Below, in pieces: positions 38,421 to 45,777 of a stretch of DNA of 64,000 bases. The position numbers and the translations under genes were made by a program. The notes beneath the pieces are model-generated. The model did not search any database. It had not been told where the DNA came from and saw nothing but the letters and a program-made list of their open reading frames with translations. Numbering within the stretch: position 1 is the first letter of the stretch; the number at the start of each line of letters is the position of its first letter. Location: assembly GCA_013178185.1 (NCBI GenBank), contig JABLXC010000009.1:86153-150152 (forward strand), read 5' to 3'. The stretch is from Anaerolineae bacterium (GTDB lineage Bacteria > Chloroflexota > Anaerolineae > Anaerolineales > Anaerolineaceae).

Positions 38421-39299
38421 ATGGCGAAGATGATCAAATTGGGAGAACGGCTGGTTGGAAATGGACAACCGGCATACGTTGTGGCCGAGATCGGCATTAA
38501 CCACAACGGCGATCTCGACATTGCAAAAAGTATGATTAAGGCTGCTCGCGAGGCTGGGGTGGATGCCGTCAAGTTCCAAAAACGCACGCCGGAGTTATGT
38601 ACCCCGCCTGAAGTCCGCGACCAGATGCGCGAGACGCCCTGGGGGTACATAACGTATTTGGATTATCGGTATAAAGTGGAGTTTGGTCGCCAGGAATATG
38701 ATGAGATTAACCGGTACTGTAAAGAGTTGGGAATTGATTGGTTTGCATCTGTTTGGGATGAGCCGTCGGTAGATTTTTTAACCGCTTACGATCCGATTGC
38801 TTTTAAAGTCCCTTCTGCTTCCCTGACCGATCATAACCTCTTGCGACATATCCGAAAAACAGGCAAACCGATTATCTTGTCCACCGGTATGTCCACGATG
38901 GATCAGATTCGGAAAGCAGTCGAGGTGCTCGGCTTGGAGAATATGATGATTTGCCATACAACCAGCGCATATCCCTGCGACCCGGATGAGTTAAACCTGC
39001 GTATGCTCCAAACCCTGGCAAACCAATATGACTGTCCAATCGGCTATTCGGGCCACGAGGTTGGCTTGATCCCCACCGTGGTTGCCGTTGCGCTGGGCGC
39101 TTGCCTGGTGGAGCGGCACTTCACGCTCGATCGCGCTTTGTGGGGCACCGACCAGGCTGCTTCTGTTGAGCCGGGCGGCTTCGAACGGTTGGTGAAGTAT
39201 ATTCGCGTAACCGAACTGGCTTTGGGAGATGGTGTCAAGCGGGTGTACGATAGCGAGTTGCCTGTCCTGAAGAAGTTGCGACGGGTAACCGATGATTGA
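38421..39299 (+). CDS. NeuB-like nonulosonate synthase lacking the SAF domain
   Basis: A 292-residue TIM-barrel synthase with VAEIGINHNGD, VKFQKRTPELC, FKVPSASLTDHNLL, CHTTSAYPC, IGYSGHE and VERHFTLDRALWGTD. The barrel is complete, but the protein ends where the SAF antifreeze-like domain would begin, unlike the 356-residue paralogue at 22122. In dimeric NeuB enzymes that domain closes the partner active site, so its absence is notable. It directly follows NeuA-HAD. ATG 38421 has GGAGAG upstream; an extension to 38349 would overlap that gene. Confidence 0.88.
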   Translation: MAKMIKLGERLVGNGQPAYVVAEIGINHNGDLDIAKSMIKAAREAGVDAVKFQKRTPELCTPPEVRDQMRETPWGYITYLDYRYKVEFGRQEYDEINRYCKELGIDWFASVWDEPSVDFLTAYDPIAFKVPSASLTDHNLLRHIRKTGKPIILSTGMSTMDQIRKAVEVLGLENMMICHTTSAYPCDPDELNLRMLQTLANQYDCPIGYSGHEVGLIPTVVAVALGACLVERHFTLDRALWGTDQAASVEPGGFERLVKYIRVTELALGDGVKRVYDSELPVLKKLRRVTDD

Positions 39300-39380
39300 A
39301 TTGTTGGTGTGAATGTGCAAAGAGATGGCACTCGTTGACACGCATTCGTTTCTGTCTTAGATTTTGACTTTGGATTCTGG

Positions 39381-41249
39381 ATGATCTTGAGAAGAATAGC
39401 CAGGCTGCTGGTCGGCCTGATGGGGTTTGGATTTATTTTCCTGGCCATCCTGGCTTACCGATTAGGGTTGGATAAAAACCCTGCCTGGGGCTCCAGCCGG
39501 ATCGCCCTCTTTGTATTTGGGCTTACGGCGTTGGCGGTGTGTTTTTGGAGCGAAGCCATTGCCCTCTTAACGCCAGGCTTCAGGGGGGTTGCTGGTGCAT
39601 GGCAAAAGGGAGTATCCGCTCCAGTCCAAGGTCTTATCCGCAGGTTGGAAAGGTTACAGATTGTCCAAAGGATCCTGGCGCTCGCGGAAAATCTCCGTTC
39701 TCTGCCTGGGGCTCGGGGGCTTTCCCGGCTTGGCAGGCTGAAAAGTATCCTGTTAAGTCTGGCAGCGCTGGCGGGGATCGCCGTTTTCTATTGGTGGGTG
39801 GTTACCTCAGGGCAGTGGACGGTCTGGCCGACTGCGACTTCCTATTATGACAAACTGGCAGATGCCTTTTTGCACGGCCAGGTTTCTCTGCTTGAAAAGC
39901 CGTCGTTTGAACTGCTGTCGCTCAAAGACCCTTATGATCTTCAAGAACGGTTGGAAAGCGGGGCTTCTTACCCTTCGGATGTCTCCCTGTATCAGGGGAA
40001 ATTTTTTGTCTACTGGGGACCGGCGCCTGCACTAATCTTTCTGGCAATCAAGAATCTCGCGCCGCTGGCTCTGAACGACGCTTTTCTGGTGATCGGATTT
40101 TGCTTTGGCGCCTTGCTCTGGATGGGCTTGCTGTTCATCAGCATGAGTCGCAGGTTTTTCTCCAAAAGTCCAGGCGGGAGGTTGTTTGTATTTCTTCTGA
40201 CGGCCGGGGTAACGATTCCCATCCCGTATCTTCTCGCGCGTCCTGGCACCTATGAGGCTTCTATTGCCGGAGGGCAGTTTTTCTTGCTGGCAGCGTTGAC
40301 TTTCATTTTTTGGGGATTAAAAGAGGATCGCGTCAGGAAGAAGTGGTTGGTTTTGGGATCGGTTGGGATTATTCTGGCAGCAGGTACGCGCATCAGCCTT
40401 GCTTTTGCATTGCTCTTTCTTTCTTTTATGGTGGTGTTCTACCTGTTGCGAGAGCAGGTGACTGTTCGGGAGAAGCTGGTAAATCTGTTTGTATTCACTT
40501 TTCCTCAGGCCTTGGGAGCAGTTCTCTTGCTGTTCTATAATTTTTTACGTTTTGATTCGCTTTGGGAGTTTGGGATGCGGTACGCCCTTTCGGTGACCCA
40601 CATGCCAAAATCTGCCCCGTATTTTTTGCACACTGCTAACATTCTCCCGAACCTTTATCTTTATCTATTTCGGCTGCCGGAGTTTACCGCGGAGTTTCCT
40701 TTTCTTTCAGTGCCGTGGGTGGATGCCAGCACATGGCCTTTTCTGATCAGGCTCCCACCATACTATTATTATTCGGAGCCGGTTGCAGGGCTGGTGGTGT
40801 TGGCGCCAGTGGTGCTGTTCGCCTGGTTTGCTTACCGAAGGGCTATTGTGGAAATAGCAGCTTTTAAGAAGACGCCAGCAGCCACCTCATCCCATAAGCA
40901 GGCTTCGTTTACCTTTCAGACCTGGTGGCTGGTCACACTCTGCGGTCTGGCAGGAATCATTTGTATTACCGTCCTGATGTTTTTTGCTTCTACCATGCGG
41001 TATATGATGGATTTTGTGCCGCTATTGGTGCTGCTGTCGTTTTTCGGCGACTGGATGGCGGCGCAGGAGACCCTTCCGAGACGTTCGAGTCGGTGGGGGA
41101 GGAGAATTCTATTCCTGGTGGCCTGTTTTGTTACCATCCTGGCCGGTTTGCTCTTGAGTATGAGCGGTCCGAATAATCATCTCTTGAATAATAACCCAGT
41201 TCTTTATGAAACCCTGGGGCGTTTCTTTGATCGCTTTTTGGGGCTGTAA
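39381..41249 (+). CDS. Polytopic membrane protein, GT-C candidate 5
   Basis: A 622-residue protein with about twelve hydrophobic segments. An N-terminal helical extension of about 130 residues precedes an outer loop with TSYYDKLADAFLHGQVSLLE and YPSDVSLYQGKFFVYWGPAPA. The LYxGKxYxYWGP pattern is common in uncharacterised bacterial GT-C proteins. There is no large C-terminal soluble domain. Eighty-one bases separate it from the NeuB-like gene. Substrate unknown. Confidence 0.55.
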   Translation: MILRRIARLLVGLMGFGFIFLAILAYRLGLDKNPAWGSSRIALFVFGLTALAVCFWSEAIALLTPGFRGVAGAWQKGVSAPVQGLIRRLERLQIVQRILALAENLRSLPGARGLSRLGRLKSILLSLAALAGIAVFYWWVVTSGQWTVWPTATSYYDKLADAFLHGQVSLLEKPSFELLSLKDPYDLQERLESGASYPSDVSLYQGKFFVYWGPAPALIFLAIKNLAPLALNDAFLVIGFCFGALLWMGLLFISMSRRFFSKSPGGRLFVFLLTAGVTIPIPYLLARPGTYEASIAGGQFFLLAALTFIFWGLKEDRVRKKWLVLGSVGIILAAGTRISLAFALLFLSFMVVFYLLREQVTVREKLVNLFVFTFPQALGAVLLLFYNFLRFDSLWEFGMRYALSVTHMPKSAPYFLHTANILPNLYLYLFRLPEFTAEFPFLSVPWVDASTWPFLIRLPPYYYYSEPVAGLVVLAPVVLFAWFAYRRAIVEIAAFKKTPAATSSHKQASFTFQTWWLVTLCGLAGIICITVLMFFASTMRYMMDFVPLLVLLSFFGDWMAAQETLPRRSSRWGRRILFLVACFVTILAGLLLSMSGPNNHLLNNNPVLYETLGRFFDRFLGL

Positions 41250-41293
41250 GAGAATGCTGGACTTAATGGTGGGTTCTGATAGGGAACGTCCGT

Positions 41294-41299
41294 TATAAT
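41294..41299 (+). promoter_or_regulatory. Possible internal promoter (-10) before the gene at 41349
   Basis: A perfect TATAAT lies in the 99-base gap after the gene ending at 41249, one of the larger gaps inside the locus. No convincing -35 is visible at 16-18 bases, so activity is uncertain. Confidence 0.35.
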
Positions 41300-41348
41300 T
41301 CAAAAGTTACGGGGATCACTTCAACGAAAGGTCAAGCGGTTTTTTATC

Positions 41349-42986
41349 ATGCACAGCAGACTGCAAAAAGCAGCTAAAGTTTCTTTGATTGAAAGGGTTC
41401 AACGCAAATTCCGCAGGCTGCAAGTGGAGCGTACCGATCAACGCCGGATACAGAAGATTATCCAGGCAGTAGAGGAGAACGCGCCGCTTTTGGCGGGAAA
41501 GCGTCCGGTCGTCTTTTTCAATGCCTCAACCCGCCTGGGAGGGCTGAGCCTGAACGCGGCCTTTTCTTTGATTTCCAGTTGGGCTGTGCGATTATCTGGC
41601 GTCCCTGTGGTCTATTTTGTCTGCAGCAGAGGTATGAGCCGCTGTGTTTTGGGAACCAAGCGAGATGATGTGAATGCCCCTCCTCCTTGTGGGGAGTGCA
41701 TTGCTTTTTCCCGCAGAATATTTAGCAGCAAGGCTACGCGTTCTTTTATGTTTACCCCTGATCCGGCGCTGGAGCGTGACCTATCGCTTTTGGACCTGCA
41801 TGCCCTGGAGACTTTTGTCTTTCATGATCTGCCGTTGGGAGAACTTGTCTTGCCATCGCTGCGCTGGATTTTACGCCGGCATCACCTGGCAGATGATCCT
41901 GCTACCCGATTTTTGTTCCGGCAGTACATTCTCTCCGCCTGGGGGATTGCAGCAGAATTTACACGCTTGCTGGATGAATTGGATCCGGCGGCGGTCGTGT
42001 TGTTCAATGGTATGTTTTATCCGGAGGCGGTGGCTAAAACAATCTCCCGCCGGCGGGGGGTTCGCACTATCAGCCATGAGGTTGCACTGCGACCGTTGAC
42101 AGGCTTTTTTACCACAGGTGAAGCGACCGCCTATCCGATCGACATCCCGGAAGATTTTGCACTGACGCCCTCTCAAGAAACGCGGTTAGATGCCTACCTG
42201 GAACAACGCTTCCAGGGCAAATTCAGCATGGCTGGCGTACAATTCTGGCCAGAGATGAACGGTCTGTCGCAGGAATTCTGGCAGCGCGCTGCTGGATTTC
42301 ACCAGATCGTTCCAATCTTTACCAACGTTATTTTTGATACCAGTCAGGGTCATGCCAACATTGTTTTCCCGCACATGTTTGCCTGGCTGGATCGAGTGCT
42401 GGGAATTATCCGGGCGCATCCCGAGACGCTGTTTGTGCTGCGCGCTCACCCAGATGAAACCCGCCCCGGCAAGGAGAGTCGTGAAAGCGTAGCAGACTGG
42501 GTAGCGCAGAATCGGGTTGCCGAGCTACCAAATGTGTTATTTATCCCCCCCGATGAATACTTGAGCTCTTATGAATTGATCCAGCAGTCGAAGTTTATCA
42601 TGGTGTACAATTCTACCATTGGGCTAGAAGCTACTTTGTTGCAAGTCCCAGTACTTTGCGCTGGAAAAGCCCGATTTACCCAGCTTGCTACGGTGTTCTT
42701 TCCGGAAACTCCGGAAGCTTTTTCTATCATGGCTGAAGAATTTCTTTCTGCCAAGAAAATTGATTTGCCGCTAGAGTTTACCCGCAATGCCAGGCGCTTT
42801 CTTTATACTCAGTTGTACCGTACCGCTATTCCTTTTGATGATTTTCTTGAAGACAATGGCGTCTGGCAGGGGTACGTTCGGTTTAAGGATTTTGCCTGGC
42901 AGGCGTTGCAGCCGCAGAATTCTCCCTCTTTGCGGGTTGTGGTGGAGGGTATCCTTGAAGATAAACCTTTTCTTTTGGATGACTGA
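41349..42986 (+). CDS. GT-B-like capsular polysaccharide transferase (KpsC/S-like)
   Basis: A 545-residue soluble protein with a basic N-terminus. The C-terminal half has FVLRAHPDETRPG and IMVYNSTIGLEATLLQVPVLCAG, close to the nucleotide-binding signatures of KpsC/KpsS-like enzymes, which transfer Kdo from CMP-Kdo. The N-terminal half has VVFFNASTRLGG and a Cys-containing GMSRCVLG and PPPCGEC pattern seen in uncharacterised capsule-type transferases. A donor of the CMP-nonulosonate type is a plausible inference given the two NeuA-like genes beside it (37172 and 43956). Confidence 0.62.
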   Translation: MHSRLQKAAKVSLIERVQRKFRRLQVERTDQRRIQKIIQAVEENAPLLAGKRPVVFFNASTRLGGLSLNAAFSLISSWAVRLSGVPVVYFVCSRGMSRCVLGTKRDDVNAPPPCGECIAFSRRIFSSKATRSFMFTPDPALERDLSLLDLHALETFVFHDLPLGELVLPSLRWILRRHHLADDPATRFLFRQYILSAWGIAAEFTRLLDELDPAAVVLFNGMFYPEAVAKTISRRRGVRTISHEVALRPLTGFFTTGEATAYPIDIPEDFALTPSQETRLDAYLEQRFQGKFSMAGVQFWPEMNGLSQEFWQRAAGFHQIVPIFTNVIFDTSQGHANIVFPHMFAWLDRVLGIIRAHPETLFVLRAHPDETRPGKESRESVADWVAQNRVAELPNVLFIPPDEYLSSYELIQQSKFIMVYNSTIGLEATLLQVPVLCAGKARFTQLATVFFPETPEAFSIMAEEFLSAKKIDLPLEFTRNARRFLYTQLYRTAIPFDDFLEDNGVWQGYVRFKDFAWQALQPQNSPSLRVVVEGILEDKPFLLDD

Positions 42987-43963
42987 TGGCTTCCTGTTCA
43001 ATCGTAATTCGCGCATATAACGAGGAGAAATATATCGGGCGTTTGCTGACCGGAATCCAGCAGCAAACGATAAAGGATGTGCAGGTCATTCTGGTGGACT
43101 CTGGTTCTACCGATGCAACTGTTGAGATTGCAAGCCATTTTTCAGTTGATATTGTCCATATCCGTCCGGAAGATTTTACTTTTGGGCGCTCGCTCAATGT
43201 TGGTATCGCACAGGCCACTTCTGAGCTCATTGTCATTGCCAGCGCCCATGTTTATCCAGTATATCCTGACTGGTTGGAAAAACTGCTGGCGCCGTTTGCA
43301 GACCCCCAGATTGCTCTGACGTATGGTAAGCAGCGCGGCATGGAAACCACCAAGTTTTCGGAGCACCAGATATTCCAGCATTGGTTTCCAGATCACTCGA
43401 TCCAACGGCAGCCTCATCCTTTTTGCAATAACGCCAACGCAGCAATCCGGCGTTCTTTGTGGGAGAAATATCCCTATAACGAAACACTGACCGGACTGGA
43501 AGACCTGGCCTGGGCGCGCCAAGTGCAGGAACAGGGCTTTTTGATCTCCTATGTTGCAGAGGCGGAGATTATCCACATTCACAATGAAACCTGGCGCGGG
43601 GTTTATAACCGCTATCGGCGCGAAGGGATGGCGTTCAAGCAAATCTACCCGCAGGAGAATTTCCTCCTGAGCGATCTAACGCGGCTGTTCTTCACCAATG
43701 CGATTAACGACATGAAAGCTGCCCGCAAGCAGAAAAAGCTGGGGGAAGTTTTGCTGGATATCCTTCGTTTCCGCTGGTTACAGTTTTGGGGAACTTACCA
43801 GGGGTATCGTAAGTCCGGGCCACTTACCTGGCAGCTAAAACAGGCTTTTTACTATCCCAGAAATCATCTAACGCCGTCACCTGCAACAACGCGCCTGGTC
43901 AAACCGATTCAATATTCCGAGCTGGGCGCAATCGAGTCAGCAAAGGAATCTCCTAATGAGTGA
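42986..43963 (+). CDS. Glycosyltransferase family 2
   Basis: A 325-residue GT-A enzyme with SIVIRAYNEEKYI, VILVDSGSTDATVE and, where a DxD motif would be, IASAHVYP, as in rhamnosyltransferase-like GT2 proteins. FCNNANAAIRRSLW and GLEDLAWARQ follow, containing the likely catalytic acidic residues. The C-terminal 80 residues are basic. Its ATG shares one base with the TGA of the preceding KpsC/S-like gene, and the next gene overlaps its end by 8 bases. Confidence 0.82.
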   Translation: MASCSIVIRAYNEEKYIGRLLTGIQQQTIKDVQVILVDSGSTDATVEIASHFSVDIVHIRPEDFTFGRSLNVGIAQATSELIVIASAHVYPVYPDWLEKLLAPFADPQIALTYGKQRGMETTKFSEHQIFQHWFPDHSIQRQPHPFCNNANAAIRRSLWEKYPYNETLTGLEDLAWARQVQEQGFLISYVAEAEIIHIHNETWRGVYNRYRREGMAFKQIYPQENFLLSDLTRLFFTNAINDMKAARKQKKLGEVLLDILRFRWLQFWGTYQGYRKSGPLTWQLKQAFYYPRNHLTPSPATTRLVKPIQYSELGAIESAKESPNE

Positions 43964-44660
43964 GGCGAAAAGAATGAAACCTCAGAAGATTGTAGCATTG
44001 GTGCCCATGCGCCACCATTCTCAACGTGTTCCAGGCAAAAACTACCGTCTGCTGGCCGGGAAGCCTCTCTACCAGCACATCCTCGATTCGCTTTTACAGT
44101 GCCCGGAAATTAACCAAGTTGCTGTGGATACCGACAGCCCGGAAATTGCCGATGGACTTAAAAAGCACTATCCCCAGGTTGAATGGATTGAGCGGCCGGA
44201 TTATCTGAGGGCTGATACGATCCCGATGAATGAGATCCTTCTGTATGATACTTCTCGAATCCAGGCGGATCTTTATTTGCAGACTCACAGCACCAATCCG
44301 TTACTCCGACCAGAGACGATCTCTGCCGCTATTCATACCTTAATTGAAAATTTTCCTGCTTATGATTCCCTTTTTGCGGTAACGCGTGTACAGACCCGTC
44401 TATGGGATAGCCTGGCGCGGCCGGTCAACCATAACCCGGCCATTTTACTGCAAACGCAGGATTTACCCCCTATTTATGAAGAAAATTCGTGCATTTATCT
44501 TTTTACTCGTGAGACTTTGTTGGCTCGCAGAAACCGGCTTGGAGAACGCCCCTATCTTTTTCCGATTGATCGGGCGGAAGCCTGGGATATTGACGAAGAA
44601 CTCGATTTTTTGATCGCCGACTTGTTGTTGCGCTATCGGCTTGGACAAAAATTGGTATAA
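43956..44660 (+). CDS. Acylneuraminate/CMP-sugar cytidylyltransferase (NeuA-like)
   Basis: A 234-residue single-domain cytidylyltransferase with VALVPMRHHSQRVPGKN (variant of the PARGGSKGxPxKN loop), QTHSTNPLLRP in the position of LQPTSPLR, and a C-terminal AWDIDEELDF. The altered P-loop-like region suggests a substrate different from that of the NeuA-HAD protein at 37172. It overlaps the GT2 gene by 8 bases and is followed at once by a hydroxyacid dehydrogenase. Confidence 0.82.
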   Translation: MSEAKRMKPQKIVALVPMRHHSQRVPGKNYRLLAGKPLYQHILDSLLQCPEINQVAVDTDSPEIADGLKKHYPQVEWIERPDYLRADTIPMNEILLYDTSRIQADLYLQTHSTNPLLRPETISAAIHTLIENFPAYDSLFAVTRVQTRLWDSLARPVNHNPAILLQTQDLPPIYEENSCIYLFTRETLLARRNRLGERPYLFPIDRAEAWDIDEELDFLIADLLLRYRLGQKLV

Positions 44661-44661
44661 T
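44653..44661 (+). promoter_or_regulatory. Extended -10 promoter inside the end of the NeuA-like gene
   Basis: TGGTATAAT is a full extended -10 element, ending just at the cytidylyltransferase stop, 37 bases before the dehydrogenase ATG. No good -35 exists at 17 bases, which extended -10 promoters can tolerate. Confidence 0.5.
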
Positions 44662-44697
44662 CACGTTTCCTACTTTACCTGGAGAGATGTTTCTGTA

Positions 44698-45678
44698 ATG
44701 AAAACAGTTTTATTGTCTGCGCCATACATTGTCCCGGTTGTGGACCGTTTCCGGCCTGTTTTTGAGCATTATGATTTGGAAATACTGGTCGCCGAAGTCG
44801 CCGAGCGGCTTTCCGAAGAGCAGCTGATTGGTTATGCAGGACGTTTCGATGGGGCTATTTGCGGGGATGACCGTTTTACAGAGGCGGTCTTGAAAGCCTG
44901 CCTGCCGCGTTTGAAAGTGATCTCAAAATGGGGTACGGGAATCGATTCTATTAACTGCCAGGCTGCCAGAAAACTAGGGATCCAGGTACTCAATACTCCC
45001 AACGCTTTCACGTTGCCGGTTGCTGATACCGTGATGGGATATATCCTGGCTTTTGCCCGCCGCCAACCCTGGATGGATCGCGAGATGAAGGCAGGGCGTT
45101 GGCAGAAGCTTATGGGGCGATCCTTGAGTGAATGTACGCTGGGTGTAATCGGTGTTGGCAATATTGGCAAGGCAGTTATGCGTCGGGCGCGTGCTTTTGG
45201 GATGCGCCTGTTAGGGAATGATATTGTTTCGATCGCTCCTGATTTTATCTTAGAATATGGCGTGCAAATGACCAGCCTGCGCGAGCTTTTGAATGAAGCT
45301 GATTTTGTCAGCTTGAATTGTGACCTAAACCCGACCAGCGCGCACCTTATCAATGCTGAGACGTTGAGCTGGATGAAACCCACCGCAGTGCTGATCAATA
45401 CGGCGCGCGGTCCGATTGTGGATGAGGCTGCCCTCATTGCTGCATTGCAAGACGGTTGGATTGGCGGCGCTGCCCTTGACGTTTTTGAGACTGAACCATT
45501 GCCGGTTGCTTCGCCGCTGCTCAAGATGGATTGCGTGATGCTCGCACCGCACAATTCCAATTCCAGCCCGGCGGCCTGGGAACGTGTTCATTGGAGCACA
45601 ATCCGGAACTTGCTGAATGGGCTTGATATCCCGGTGGATGATTTGGATTCATTTATTTCTCCAAAAGGCACCCTTTGA
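44698..45678 (+). CDS. D-isomer-specific 2-hydroxyacid dehydrogenase (SerA-like)
   Basis: A 326-residue NAD-dependent dehydrogenase with the Rossmann motif GVGNIGKAV, catalytic Arg in NTARGPIVDE, Glu in FETEPLP and His in APHNSNSS. It has no ACT domain, so feedback control by serine is unlikely and the length fits a stand-alone 2-hydroxyacid or phosphoglycerate dehydrogenase. Its place behind a cytidylyltransferase suggests a role in building or modifying the sugar acid rather than in serine synthesis. ATG 44698 is chosen because an earlier ATG at 44687 hits a stop after two codons. Confidence 0.85.
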   Translation: MKTVLLSAPYIVPVVDRFRPVFEHYDLEILVAEVAERLSEEQLIGYAGRFDGAICGDDRFTEAVLKACLPRLKVISKWGTGIDSINCQAARKLGIQVLNTPNAFTLPVADTVMGYILAFARRQPWMDREMKAGRWQKLMGRSLSECTLGVIGVGNIGKAVMRRARAFGMRLLGNDIVSIAPDFILEYGVQMTSLRELLNEADFVSLNCDLNPTSAHLINAETLSWMKPTAVLINTARGPIVDEAALIAALQDGWIGGAALDVFETEPLPVASPLLKMDCVMLAPHNSNSSPAAWERVHWSTIRNLLNGLDIPVDDLDSFISPKGTL

Positions 45679-45777
45679 AAACCGACCTGTGGTGGTTTTT
45701 TGTAGGGATGAAGAAAACGGCCCCTTGGGCGGACGGACAGCAGCAATGGTCACACGGGCAGGAAACTGGATAGCAGC

